A DNA stretch of 64,000 nucleotides from Calendula officinalis (Eukaryota > Streptophyta > Magnoliopsida > Asterales > Asteraceae), in the NCBI GenBank assembly GCA_963853835.1, contig OY970824.1, forward strand, positions 75,836,372 through 75,900,371, in the 5' to 3' direction. Shown here piece by piece: positions 22,080-38,352 of the stretch. Each line of letters opens with the position of its first letter. The first letter of the stretch is position 1. The translations under genes and the position numbers were made by a program. The notes under the pieces were generated by a model. That model was not told the DNA's origin. It ran no database searches and was given only the letters and a program-made list of their open reading frames with translations.

Positions 22080-22843
22080 GTCTCCAATTTTGTGCGTCTC
22101 TCTTCCTGTGGTTTGTTTCCCAATATTTTCCTGCAATTCTCGATCGAAATTACATCCATACTTTGTTGTTTTACATGCATGATTTCATAAATTTGGTTCC
22201 ATGAACTCTATCTGGTTTTGTTATTTCTAATGTGGTTTTGTTATTTCTAATGAACTCTATCTTTGTTGTTTAACATGTTTTAGAATTTTATAGGCTGTAA
22301 TAAGGGAGAAAATTAAACAATTAGTATTGTACCGTTATAATTTTCTATCGTTTGTGTGTGGTACTCCCTTCATTTTCTATCGTTTGTGTGTGGTACTCCC
22401 TTCATCTCTAAAATTATTGAGTTTGTCATTCTTGTAGAAAATTTCGATCATTGTAGCAAATATTACAGTTAGGAAAAACTGGTAAATGATGTCAAGTTGC
22501 ATAAAAATCAATAGAAATTTGCATTTATAAAGTCAAAGTTGGACTTCAAAGATCAAACTATAAATATATTTATTTGGTAATTTTGACCAGTCTTGTGTCT
22601 TCATGCACAATGCTCTAATGGATTCACAATGTGTACGCACACCGACTGTCACTGATTACTGGAAACCCTTAGCTGAAGATGTAAGTTTTTTAAAGTTATT
22701 ATTAAAGTTTTATTTACCTGCAAAGAAATATTTTCTTTCACTAAAATGAATTTCAAGATCTCATTTACATAAAACTAACTGGATTTGGTATCTAAATTGC
22801 AGATGGATCAATTATCTCAAACGTTTTAAAAATGTATTTTATT

Positions 22844-25036
22844 TGTAACATCCCAAAACCCGGCCTAATAGTTTATTGACCTTAAGGTATCTTATTAAAT
22901 GACTATCTGATTAAATGCTTAGTTAATTAAATTAGCCTGCTGTCTTTTGCGGTATTTTAACTAAGGGGTTAAAATACCCGAATTGTGATTTATTTGGAAT
23001 AAAAATGTGATTTTTATATATTTGGATTCCTTGTTAAATATCGTTTCCAGAAATGCTTTCGTTTTTAAAATTGGAGTCCGTTTGCTATTTTAAATAAATT
23101 AATTACCAAAGGGACTTTCAGACGGATACTGTTAAAGTGGAAAAGATGCAAGAGGGGCCCCACTCCCTCTTGCTTGGCCGGTGTAGGGAGAGAGGGAAAC
23201 ACCCTCTCTTCTCTTTTTCCCTCTTTCAAATATTATCCTCTCATTACTTACACTATTTCATTGAGAAAAAACCCCATCTCTTTCTCCCTACTTGTTCATC
23301 ATCTTCTTGAGCTTGTTCTTGTGCTAGAGTCCGAATTTCCATACCAAATTAGTGTAGAAGAAGCTTAGTGGTAAGTTACATCTTCTCTTGTACTTGTCCT
23401 TGGTGTTCTTGAGCTAGAGTTTGAACTAGGGTTTATGTAGCTTGGTGATTTGTTGGTGAATCTTGTTATGGATGTGGTTTTATGTGTTTATACAAGCTTT
23501 TACATCATTTGTATGGTTGATTGTTGAAGGAATACAAGATTTGGTGAAAATCACCTTCAACCTCCATTAATGGTGGAAGTTGAAGGTGGGTTTTGACAAA
23601 TCTTGGATTTCTTGAGTTTTGGTTGGATAGAATTGTTCATTAGGTTGTGAAATCATGTTTGGTAAGTTATGGATGGTGAAAACCTAGTATAGTTGATTGT
23701 GTGAATTTATCTAGTTGGTGTTTGGGTCAAATTGATCAACTAGTGAACTTGGAAGTATCATACTTGGAATTGTTAAATGAATTGTGAATTTCTAGTTATA
23801 GATTCATTGCTAGTCGATGGAATTGTTAAATGATAGTGGATTGCTAGTTATAGATTAATTGCTAGTTGATGGAACTATGGAAGTGTTAAGATCATGTTCG
23901 GGTTTTTGGCCCGTTTGGGTCAACTAGTTGTGAATACTTGCTAAATGGTCAAAATGGTCAATTGTATCGATGAAGGAATTGTGCTAGTTGGAAATGTCAT
24001 AAAATATACATTTTGTGAGTCTTGTGTGGTTAGTTGTTGAAATTGATGATTTTGACAATTCGGTGGATTATCACTAACTCGGTATATTGTTGACAGGAAC
24101 CGGGAAGGATACTCAGTGATACTAGCTCACTGAGTTAAGGAATCGGAAGTTGAAAGGTGAGTGGATTTAACCTACAACTCGGGTTTCGACTTTTTCTTTT
24201 GGTATTGGCATACTAGTAAAAACGCAGGAAAGAATAGCAGGTCTGGGGAGTTCGCGACCGATCGCGAATGACGAACAGAGAATTGGGGTGTTTATCGGGA
24301 AGTATTTCGCGGATGAGTTCCCGACGCGAACTCGAGTTCGCGAACGCGAACTGAAGTTCGCGTCTGGGAACTTTCTTGCGACGTTTTTCGCGGTGTTTTT
24401 CGTAGCTAGTTGATTAGTTATGTATGCCTAGTGTTAGGGGATACCATACATGACTAGGTGCACCATCGGGATGAGGTCAGTGTCGGATGGATAACGGCTG
24501 GGCACAGTGTATCGACTAATAGGGTATCCGACCTTACCTGTATATGTTACAGTGTTAAGGGGAGGGAGTTGCCCTGAGTGTTGGATGCAAAACGCTATCG
24601 GTTACCGTGGTTTTGGCCGACCATGGTTTAAGGCCCGCAAAGCCGCCGATCCTCTCATACAAGTGATTACCCCAAACCGGAGATGTTTTTATAACTTCCG
24701 CGTTTAAGTGTCTACCAAACCGGAGATGTTCTTTAACTTCCGTGATATAGTGTTTAGTGTAGTTGGTAGGCTTAGGAATTCATTCACTTAGCTTTTGTGC
24801 TAATCCCTCCCTTATTGACACATTTCAGGTTGGAAGGCTTGAACGGGTCGGGCTTGGACGGGAAGTTTGACCATGCTTAATTTATGTTTTGTAAAATGGG
24901 CCGTGTTTAGTAATACCGTCTTTTAAATAACTTTATTGTAATATTTTGTGGGACCACATTTTGTAAACTTAACTACTTGATGCTTCCGTACTTGAACTAA
25001 AACTTAATTGCCTTTAAAAAAAAATGCGGTGTTACA
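22844..25036. mobile_element. Solo LTR, probably Ty3/gypsy
   Basis: A 2,193-bp unit begins TGTAACATCCCAAAACCC and ends GGTGTTACA, so it has TG...CA and inverted TGTAAC/GTTACA ends. It is flanked by the 5-bp direct repeat TTATT (22839-22843 and 25037-25041). There is no internal retroviral domain. It therefore formed by recombination between two LTRs. Its long size and TGTAAC start suit a plant gypsy LTR. A GC-rich cluster of TTCGCG/CGCGAA words lies at 24250-24385. Confidence 0.9.
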
Positions 25037-25176
25037 TTATTTAAGATAAATTATAAATTTATATTCCTAACTTGGTAGGTTGACCCGACCCTACATGTTT
25101 TGACTTCATTGATTCATTCATTTAGTAAGGAAGTTGACTTGTGATTTTTTTGTTGTTGTTGTTGTTGTTTATGCAG

Positions 25177-25290
25177 TTACCACAACAACCAAATTCATAT
25201 GACTGTGGTCTACTCTTGCTCTATTTTTGTTGTTTATGCCTTAAATCCATTTTATGGCCTTTTATACTTGGTGTTCATGCTAACATCTTG
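25177..25290 (+). pseudogene. ULP1-type (C48) protease exon fragment
   Basis: After an AG acceptor the frame reads LPQQPNSYDCGLLLLYF. This matches the block around the active-site cysteine of SUMO-specific ULP1 proteases (PQQxNxYDCGxFLL). The catalytic Asp/His regions are not found nearby and the following residues do not fit the family. It is probably a relic exon, separated from upstream sequence by the solo LTR. Confidence 0.55.
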
Positions 25291-26091
25291 TGCACTTTTG
25301 GAGGAAAACTTGGATTAAAGCATGTGCATCATCAGCTAGAGATGTGGCCAAGCAACTTAAGCGATCGCGAATCAGATTTCTTCATTAAATTAAATATGAT
25401 AAAGTTGTTAATTTAGATTGATGTATATGTGCGTGAACAACTATTGGTGATGCCTGGACACAGAGACACAAATATTCTGAAAGAACTGAACTATTACATC
25501 CCAACATTTTGCATTTGGAGGAATGTGTACTGGATTTTTAACTGTCGTATAAGTAGATCTTTTAAAGCAAAATTCAAATCACAATGTTGATGCTTCGACA
25601 AATATTCTTAAAGTTTGAATATCAACAAAATTAATATTCATAGGTGGGTATGGAAATTGAAAATTAGTGTTGATACTAGATAAATCCGGATAGCAGTATG
25701 AATATATTATTACATTTGTCTTAAAGATAGAATTTCTAATCCTTATACCTATAATTAACAAATTTTCATAAGCCACCCGTGATTTTCATTTAAAGTCAAG
25801 GACATTCGTTATCAAATGTGGGGATTTTCTTACCCAAACCTGTATTCACTTATGTTCTTTCGGTACGTTTTGTTTTAGTCAAGTTTTGTAAACATTGCAA
25901 TATTATAGTGGATTGACTCTCGGCTTCATCATCCAGTGGTTTTTTTCTCGATTTGGGTTTCCACGTAAATCACTGTCTTTTTAAATTTACTGTTTTTATA
26001 TACATTTCATTGTGTGATTGATTACATAATATTTACTGAGAAATTTGGTCTTGAAGCCCGTGATAATTCATCACGGGTTATCATCTAGTTT

Positions 26092-26300
26092 CTTTTATTA
26101 TTAGGATCGTTGGCCTACCATGCGAGCGCACCCATCATGGCAAAGGCCAAGTAACAAACAACACCCTAGCCCTTAGGGTAACCTTACATCTATCTATATC
26201 TTACTATCTACATATATGATGCATTTTCTTTTTATCATTACAAATTATACATCGGCATCATCATCATCACTGTGCTATAGACTAACAACAGAGTACAAGA
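26092..26300 (+). repeat. Dispersed repeat family, partial copy
   Basis: Contains the family core TTGGCCTACCATGCGAGCG...CATGGCAAAGGCCAAG followed by the ACCTTACATCTATCTA block. The upstream CCAAAAACC block is absent. Confidence 0.6.
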
Positions 26301-26486
26301 CTAAAATACAAGAAATACCGACTTAGTAATTCATACACAAATGATACAACTCAACTCCAATATCAATAAGCTACAAAGTTTAATAATGGGGCTTGAGTGC
26401 CTACCAAATACAAAACTATTGATAATCAAGAAGTTTCAAAATGACTAAATGGATGACATCATACAATGATATGAAAACGATTAATA

Positions 26487-26799
26487 CTTCCTCCGTATCA
26501 AAATAAGTGACACACTTTCCATTTTGGGGTGTATCAAAATAAGTGACACACTTTGAAAACTTTCATTATTTGGTAAAAATAGTGGGACCTATACCCACTA
26601 ACTATCCACTTTAATAAAGTGAAATTACCTTTATACCCTTACTTTTACTTTTAAAACTCATTAATATCACTTTATTCAAGAAAAGTGGGACCCAATCTCC
26701 ACTAATTATGTATTTTAATATATTTTAATCTCTACTTTAATCTTTTACCTCAAAAAACGTGTAAGCCAATTTGTGTCACTTATTTTGATACGGAGGAAG
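26487..26799. mobile_element. Stowaway MITE, well preserved
   Basis: Terminal inverted repeats of about 28 bp start CTTCCTCCGTATCAAAATAA and end with the complement ...GGAGGAAG, flanked by TA on both sides (26485-26486, 26800-26801). It is the typical Tc1/Mariner-derived Stowaway layout. Confidence 0.85.
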
Positions 26800-26859
26800 T
26801 ATATAAATTGACTAAATGGATGACATCATATTAATGGGTATGCAATACAACTCAAATTA

Positions 26860-27640
26860 AGCTTGTTGAAAATTTTGAATCCATATCAATATTATTAAAA
26901 TAACAATCACAAGATGATGAACACTATATAAAGAAATTGCATTTTCTAGATTAAAACTAGTTTGTGACACCATGAAAAATAAAAGCCATCATCTGGTTGA
27001 AGAGCTCACAACAATATATACTTTGTTGAAACCTTTTCTTGACTTAAGCGTTCATTAAAATATAAATGGTCTGTTAATATTGTTATTAATGAGAAGTAGT
27101 GACTTAAATGTAAATACACACACACAACGTACACATACTAGACACACCAGGGGAGAGAACCCAGCAAATTAAACACCGTGCGATCTCCCCCCAAAAACCA
27201 AAAACATTTCTTTTTTTTATTAATTAGGATCTAGTGGCCTGCCATGTGAGCGCACCCTTCATGGCAAAGGCCAAGCGATTACAAGTGTATATTACATGCA
27301 ACACCACTATAACCTAGCTTACATCTCTCATCTATATATCTACATTAATTATGCATTTCTTATTTCATTTCTTCATCATCAGCTTCCACAATGTACAGTT
27401 TCATCACTGGTATAAAAAAGACAATAAATCATCAGCAATCTGATCAACTAACGAAGATGATCGAGTCGATTAAAAAACGGAAATGAACGGCGAAGTATTA
27501 AATACGCAAAACTAAGAAAAACGCAAGTTTTATTGACAGAAAATGTAATCGCAATTAATCGAGGATCATAAAACAAATTGAAGTCTCGATCTCCATCGTC
27601 ATGGTTTAAGCGAAAATGTAAAAGTCATATTAAGGTGTTG
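26860..27640 (+). repeat. Dispersed repeat family, tandem unit A
   Basis: The unit starts near AAGCTTGTTGAAAATTTTGA and includes the ACTAGTTTGTGACACC and GCCATCATCTGGTTGAAGAG blocks, the GGGGAGAGAACCC block, the hairpin core at about 27235-27278, and the tail AACGAAGATGATCGAG...TTAATCGAGGATCAT. Unit B follows in direct orientation. No ORF above background. Confidence 0.65.
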
Positions 27641-27684
27641 CATGTAATACAACTCAAACAAACCAAATTCGCTCGCATTATATA

Positions 27685-28215
27685 TAAAGCTTGTTGTAAA
27701 TTTTGAATCCATAATATAAAGAATTTGCATTTTCTAGATAAAAACTAGTTTGTAACACCTTAAAAAACAAAAGCCATCATCTGGTTGAAGAGTTTTCAAC
27801 AATATAAATGGTCATGCATGTTTTTTATGAGATCGACGTAGCTTAAATGTACGTATTGACACAACACACTACACACACAAGGGGAGAGAACCCGGCAAAA
27901 CACCGTACGATCTCCCCCCAAAAACCAAAAACATTCCTTTTTTCATTAGGATCCGATGGCCTGCCATGCGAGCGCACCCTTCATGGCAAAGGCCAAGCAA
28001 TTACAAGTGTATATAACATGCAACACCACTATAACCTTACATCTATCTACATTAATTATGCATTTCTTATTTCATTTCTTCATCATCACCTTCCACGTAC
28101 AATTTTCTTTTATCACTGGTATAAAAAAGACAACAAATCATCAACAATCTGATCAGTTAACGAAGATGAATCGATTAAAAAACGGAAATGAACGGCCAAG
28201 TATTTAATATGCAAA
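27685..28215 (+). repeat. Dispersed repeat family, tandem unit B
   Basis: A second, shorter unit repeats the same blocks in the same order: AAGCTTGTTGTAAATTTTGA, GCCATCATCTGGTTGAAGAG, GGGGAGAGAACCCGGC and the core at about 27955-27997. The TTAATCGAGGATCAT tail is missing. Confidence 0.65.
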
Positions 28216-28876
28216 AAACGGAAACGAACCACGGGTTTTCTTACGAAATCGGAAATGAACCAGGGGTTTTCTTACGGAACCGGGATTTAACCAAGCCAAA
28301 AGGCAAGGTTTAAATTGAGGTTAAACGTTTGCATGCAGGTGGAATATATATATTGCTCTACCTAGAACCCTTTTTCCTCTTAAGCGATGTGGGACAAAGA
28401 ACTAGCGTTTTTTTTCTCTTCTTTTTCTGTTGTAGTACACTCAGCGATGTGGGAGAGAGATAATAAGCCACTTCAACAACTTTGTTATTCATTTATTTTC
28501 TTTTTTTTTAACATTTCTCGTTGTCACAGACTCACAGAGATATAGCCACTACAATAATTTTTTGTTCATTTCATTATTTTTCCTTTTTTGAATATTTTAT
28601 TACCAATTATCTTTATATTATCTAGTATACATCATTTATATAATTGTTATATCATAACTATGTAATAATATTGCTAGCCGGTTCAACCGTATTTAAAGCA
28701 TCGACCGGTCCGGTTCAAAATCTAGATTTTAAAACATTAATTTTAACTTTTAATATGAATACTAGATCATTGATCTATGTGCATTTTTTATATTGATATA
28801 TAGAATTTAGATAAATAATGTAGCAATCGTAACTGGTGGTCACATTAAACAAATAACAGTATAAATTACAAATATA

Positions 28877-29139
28877 CTCCTTCCGTCCCATAAAAAATTC
28901 TCATTTCTCATTAAACTTTTGTCCCATAAAAAAGTTCTCATTTCACACATTTGATAGGCTCTACATAATAAAATATTATTATTACTAGGGACCCCACCAC
29001 TAATATCCACTAACTATTTTTCCCTCTAGAAACCAATCTTATATTTTAATTAAAAGTATTATCAATGACTTTATCACTAATTATCATCTAAAAACTTATG
29101 CCAAAGGGAAACAGGAAATTTTTTGTGGGACGGAAGGAG
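28877..29139. mobile_element. Stowaway-like MITE
   Basis: Ends CTCCTTCCGTCCCATAAAAA and the complement ...TTTTGTGGGACGGAAGGAG, flanked by TA on both sides (28875-28876, 29140-29141). It is a different family from the 26487 copy. Confidence 0.85.
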
Positions 29140-29645
29140 TATTATATAGTAATGTATAACTATTGCAATTGAAAAATATTGACAATATATAAATACGGAG
29201 TAATAACAATCATTTATAGTTGTTAAAAAATATTTAATTCGTTTCAAAATAAGTGATACATGATTAATTTCATGAATTTTTAGGTAAAATATTATAATGA
29301 GTGTTATAAGAATTGTTTAAACTAATCTTTAATTTTCTTATGAGAAGTGGTATTGGTTCCTATCATTTGTAACTACTTATGTGCCTACCAATTTGATCAT
29401 GACAAGTGTCGAAATCAATGGATGATATGAGGAAAGACAATTAGTGGATTACACATGTTAAATTTAAAAGTGAGTAGGAATGAGTATAAAAAAAATGTAT
29501 AGATAAATATTATTTCTATTTTCTTATAGTCCCAAAAGACAAAACTCAGTTATTGATCACTAATAATATCTTACTATATCCGTTGATGATATATTAAAAT
29601 TTTGAATTATATTGTTATTCTTTATAATCATCTCGTGGTGACTTA

Positions 29646-29861
29646 GATGCTGTTTGGTAGCATCTGAATTATTAATATATCTCAATGATATAGAGGTCTG
29701 AATGATTCAGACTTCTCCTAAAATCTATCACATTAAGAGGCAGAACATGTTGAATTATTGATTCAGAGACTGATTAAGAGGTCTTCCCAAACACTCTGAA
29801 TCTGTCCGATTAAAAGGCTGACATCTTAACTGAATCATTAAGAGGCTTACCAAACAGCACC
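29646..29861. mobile_element. hAT-like MITE upstream of the COV-like gene
   Basis: Ends GATGCTGTTTGGTA and TACCAAACAGCACC form a terminal inverted repeat; CTTAG-like sequence borders both sides. It interrupts the diverged third copy of the tandem repeat seen at 21296. Confidence 0.7.
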
Positions 29862-30204
29862 TTAGTGGTCAGAGTTTCCAGATGACTTTTTATATGTCAC
29901 GACTCACGAGTTTGATTCTTTCTTGGTTAAACAGTAATTACTAGATGGCCAAGGGACGGTTCGTAAACAATTACTGTCACGATTAGGTCACGTATATCAC
30001 GAGCAAAACTTAGCAACTTTATAACAGAAATGTCATTTTTTTTAATTGTTACTGCTTATATTTTCTTTCTTCAATTTTAGAAAAAGTGCATAAATATAAA
30101 AAAGTTAAGGGACCGTTTGTGCAAGTTACCCAAAGACATAGGAAGTAATGCATTTGCGTAATTAGTTGCAGAGTTGATCGGAGCTATTCGCGGGAGAGAG
30201 AAAA

Positions 30205-31942
30205 ATGGGAACGAGAGAGAAAGAAAGAGATATAGAACGTCTTGCGCCACTTTCCAGATTAGTCTTAAGACAGACCGACGGTGATTCCACCGCTTCTTCG
30301 CCGTCGGAATCCCCTCCGGGGGCTTCTCCGTATTCCGGAAAGGAGGTCTCCAATTTTGTGCGTCTCTCTTCCTGTGGTTTGTTTCCCAATGTTTTCCTGC
30401 AATTCTCGATCGAAATTACATCCATACTTTGTTGTTTTACATGCATGATTTCATAAATTTAGTTCCATGAACTCTATCTGGTTTTGTTATTTCTAATGTG
30501 GTTGATAATTCGAGATAATTGCTACTAGTTGTTTATCTGAAATCTCTTACTCTTTGCAATTAACATGTTTTAGAAGTTTATAGGCTGTAATTAGGGGGAA
30601 TATTAAACAATTAGTATTGTACCGTTATAATTTTCTATCGTTTGTGTGTGGTGCTCCCTTCATTTCAAAACTCTGAACTGCACTTTAAGGACTGAACAAA
30701 CCTTCAGCTTTGAGCTTTCTAATTGATGTGAATTCTACTTTTTTGTTGTCAATTTTTTGTTATTTGCACTATAATGCTACAACAAGTACTACTAAAAGGA
30801 AAATGTTAGTAGTAATCGATAGGATTGATGGAAATTTAATACAAAATTATTAGGTCTACCTACACAAGAGAGCATTTTACGCTGTTTAAGATTTTGTAAC
30901 AACAAAGAAAGGTTAAAATTATTTGTTCTTTAAATTTACAGGCAATTGTCAAAGTGATTCGTAGTTGGGCTTCAAAAAAGTTCATGACCGGATGGTTTGT
31001 TCACCAATTTCATAGTCTCGTTATATTCCCACTACGCCATTTTTTCTATTGTGAATTTGTCATTAAAGAGTTGTTTAATTTGCAGTGTGATTTTATTCCC
31101 GATAGCCATGACATTTTACATAACTTGGTGGTTCATTCATTTCGTGGATGCATTTTTCTCCCCAATCTATTATGTTTTGGGAATTAATACATTTGGTTAG
31201 TGCACCAGCTTTATTTATTATACAAATCAAATGATAAAATAACTTTAATCTTTTCTTTTCAGGTCTTGGATTTGTGACCTCCATTACTTTCATATTTTTG
31301 GTTGGTGTGTTCATGTCATCATGGTTAGGCAGTTCTCTACTCAGCTTAGGGGAGTTTTTAATTCAAAAGATGCCTTTTATGAGCTACATTTACACTGCTT
31401 CCAAACAAATTAGTTCAGCAATCTCACCAGGTAATTTAGTTACCAATTTCAACCCGTTTACTCATAAATCACCTTACAAGTTTATATTTTTATTATCTTT
31501 TATAGGTGAAGAAGGTTCACATGCATTTAAAGAAGTGGCAATTATAAAGCATCCAAGTGTTGGAGAATATGCAATTGGATTCATAACATCAAGTGTTACA
31601 TTGAGTACAAATACAGGGGATGAGGAGTTATATTGTATTTATGTACCAACTAACCACCTTTATATTGGAGATATAATTCTTGTTAATTCAAAAGATGTTA
31701 TGAAGCCTAATATATCCGTTCGAGAAGGTATTGGTAAGGATTCTTATTCTAATTCATATCATATATTTAGAATGTGTTTTAATCAACCAAAATCAAAATA
31801 AGTTGTTTGACATATATTTGATGATTTATGTACAGAGATTGTGATATCAGGAGGCATGTCGATACCACAAATCTTAACCACAATGGATTCATTAAAGAAT
31901 TTGGCTCCAACAAGTGGCAAGTATGCTGTTCCACAAGTATGA
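30205..31942 (+). CDS. COV-like (LCV, DUF502) membrane protein
   Basis: Six exons (30205-30345, 30942-30994, 31086-31195, 31263-31430, 31506-31733, 31836-31942) with GT-AG borders give 807 nt and 268 residues. VIRSWASKKFMTGCVILFPI, the second membrane block ending FLVGVFMSSWLG, VYVPTNHLYIGDI and ISGGMSIPQIL match CONTINUOUS VASCULAR RING and its LCV relatives. Two hydrophobic segments lie at about 66-88 and 103-126. The family acts in the Golgi/endomembrane system and affects vascular patterning. The first 47 residues are charged and Ser/Pro-rich, as usual. An extra exon 1 copy lies 8.3 kb upstream. The gene converges with the DDM1-like gene. Confidence 0.93.
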
Positions 31943-32482
31943 TACTTACATACAAAATGTATATTTTTTAAAAAATATCTTAAGAAATACAAAGAATGGA
32001 TCATGTTAAAACTAATCTGTTTTTCTGTAACTTGTAACTAATGATGACATTATATTATTTGTAAAACAAAAGGGAAAAAATAAAACTGCGTTCTTTTTTA
32101 GCTTTGGTTTGCAGCTAACAATGAGTATTAAGACTATGATGATACATGCATATTTTAGTAAACAGAAATGTTAGGCTACCTGAAATTTTAGTTAATATTC
32201 GATGTCATTTGGTAAAAAGAAAAGTTAGGCGAAAGTAATATGAAAAGGACAGAAAACAGGTGAATGCAGAATGAGTAATATATGTGGGTCAAAGTGTTTT
32301 TAATGCATACAACATTTTAACTAATTGGTTATGCCCATGTAGTTAGAGTTATAACTAACCACCACTTTTTCAAAAGTGAAACTAAACCACCAACAATGTG
32401 AACTGTTTTCACTGCATTAAAACATAACAATGACATTTTCCTTCTCTGAATTCTGTTTGCCAAAATTACATTCCACCTACTT

Positions 32483-36271
<3,789 letters not shown>

Positions 36272-36785
36272 CTCTCACTCAAAACCCTAGAAAACAAACG
36301 CATCAAACAAATATACTTAAGATGCATTACAGCATATCGGAACTTGAAGTATAAACAAAATATCCCAGCAGATTTAAAACCAAAAACCAACAAAACCGAA
36401 AGTCTGAACATATCGCATTTCAAAAACTTTGGTGAACTTTATTTTTTCGTTTAAAAGAAAAATACTTTGGTGAACATCAACAAATATGAAGAAATCTAAG
36501 CATTGTTGACATAAAACTAGTGAGATTATAGCAAAATAGTGAGCAAACATACTTCGATTTGTGCAGAACACGCTGTAGAGGGATGGTGGAATGGAGAGTG
36601 GGAAAAGAAAGAAGAAAAAAGGTTTTCAATGGTGGAGAGGGATTTATTCTGTGATTATTTAATTTGATTTAATGAGACGTCTGATCGAGGAGTGGGCGGG
36701 AAAGTGTACTTTTACTTTAGTGCCCTAAGAAGAGGACACAATTTACGAGTGGAGCCATCCTTCACGCCAACGGTCCCATTTTACA

Positions 36786-37556
36786 AAGGCATAAAAGGGT
36801 AACCTACTTTCCATCAAATTTTATTTAAGGGTATATACTTTTGTTTTGAGCACTAAAAGGTAACCTACTTTCCATCAAAGTTTAATTAAGGGTATGTACT
36901 TTTGTTTTGATTATTAAAGGGTAACTTACTTTCATAAAGGTATATAAAAAGGTAAAATGTAACTTGTGAAATCGGTTACCGGTAATCAATTCTTCTATTT
37001 GTTTCCCACGTGACTCTGTCATGCTTATATAATTAGTTTTGTTTCGCAGCCTTCAAACTAGGTCAAAATACAATCGATCAATTCTTCCTTAAAAAGTCTA
37101 AAATTCCATTTTTCCTTGAATTAATGGTTAAGGTATGCAAACAAATCTAATCCAGTGATCCAAGTTAATTAAGTTCAAGACACATCTCATAGAGAAGCTC
37201 AACTTCAAGAACCAACACATGACTTTTTTTTTAATTTATTATTTGAGTAGAAAATGATTTAAAAACAAAGAAATATGTGCACTTTGAACTATTTTTTTTT
37301 TGTAACAGTTCATTTTGTTTGGAATTGTCTGGTTTATTTTGGTTGGAACAAGTAAAAGCAACCTGTTGAGCAAGTCATTTTCCCCTTTTTATATACCTTT
37401 GTGAAAGTAGGTTACCCTTTAGTGATCAAAATAGAAGTACATACCCTTAAATAAACTTTGATGAAAAGTAGGTTACCCTTTAGTGATCAAAACAAAAGTA
37501 CATACCCTTAAATAAACTTTGATAGAAAGTAGGTTACCCTTCTATACATTTTTGCC
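36786..37556. mobile_element. Inverted-repeat element with tandem subrepeats in its arms
   Basis: The left arm (about 36786-36957) holds 2.5 copies of a roughly 60-bp unit containing GGGTAACCTACTTTCCATC and AAGGGTATGTACTTTTG. The right arm (37383-37556) holds the same units inverted. The spacer is unique AT-rich sequence with no ORF. The structure resembles a non-autonomous DNA transposon with repetitive termini. It lies 0.5 kb upstream of the DDM1-like gene. Confidence 0.65.
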
Positions 37557-37639
37557 TTTTACAAATTATTACCTATAACGAATAGTAAAAAAAATTCATT
37601 TATTTTCTTAAGAACAAATTAGGAGTGAGTTCGATCTAA

Positions 37640-37782
37640 AAATCAAACCGAACCGAACCGAACCGAACCGAAACCGATATAATTGAAACCGAAAACGATG
37701 AATTTTCAAAACCGAAACGATAACATGTTATCGGTTTCGGTTCGGTTTCAGTCGATTTTTGGTTCGGTTCGGTTTTTTCGGT
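37640..37782. repeat. CCGAA/TTCGG imperfect palindrome
   Basis: Runs of AACCGAACCGAACC on the left and GGTTCGGTTCGGTT on the right, centred near ACATGTTATCGG, form a low-complexity inverted repeat. Such AACCG-type repeats are widespread in plant genomes. Confidence 0.7.
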
Positions 37783-37885
37783 CCAAATGCTCACCCTTAG
37801 AACAAATGATATTAATATTTTTGTTTGTAAGTTTGGACAACCAATTAATAACATGTTAGTTTATGTATTATATATATATATATAT

Positions 37886-38060
37886 TTTTTTTTTTTGAAC
37901 GGCAAGGGGGAAACCACGTTAGCTTCGGCAATGCCATCACCAACGAGGAACCCGCAAAACATAAATTAAAAGGCTAGCAAGAAGCTAGCAAAAAGGAGTA
38001 CAACTGGGAAATACAACCAAGCAACACACCACAAACAGCCAAAAAACAAGAACAAAACAA
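37886..38060 (-). mobile_element. 3' end of a retroposon (LINE or SINE)
   Basis: The plus strand begins with poly-T and GAACGGCAAGG, the complement of a CCTTGCCGTTC + poly-A tail, followed by GCTTCGGCAATGCCA-type sequence. No coding domain is left. Only the tail supports the call. Confidence 0.45.
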
Positions 38061-38352
38061 CCCAAAATAAAAAACATGTTCAGACAATTTATGTATATGA
38101 TGTGTATCTTTGTAACCCGTCGCGAAGCGTGAATCTGAATTCCTCATTTGTTCCATTTAGCGAGGAAATATGCAACTATATAAAGTTCAGACAATTTATG
38201 CCTAATCAAATAAAAAAAATGGAAATGATATCTGAAGCTATATATCAGAAAAAATTGAAGAAAATTACATTTTTAGTCTTTATAATCGCTTGTTTGTTTA
38301 CAATCGCTTATATGTTTATTTATCAGAAAAAATTGAAGAAAAAATGCAAATG

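Noticed and set aside
24507..24707. Small ORFs within the solo LTR as genes
   Set aside because: They lie inside a unit with exact LTR ends and target duplication and have no recognisable domain.
30162..30446. Minus-strand ORF of 94 codons over COV exon 1 (and its twin at 21884)
   Set aside because: It is the antisense shadow of exon 1, kept only because the exon is duplicated. The plus strand continues into five further COV exons.
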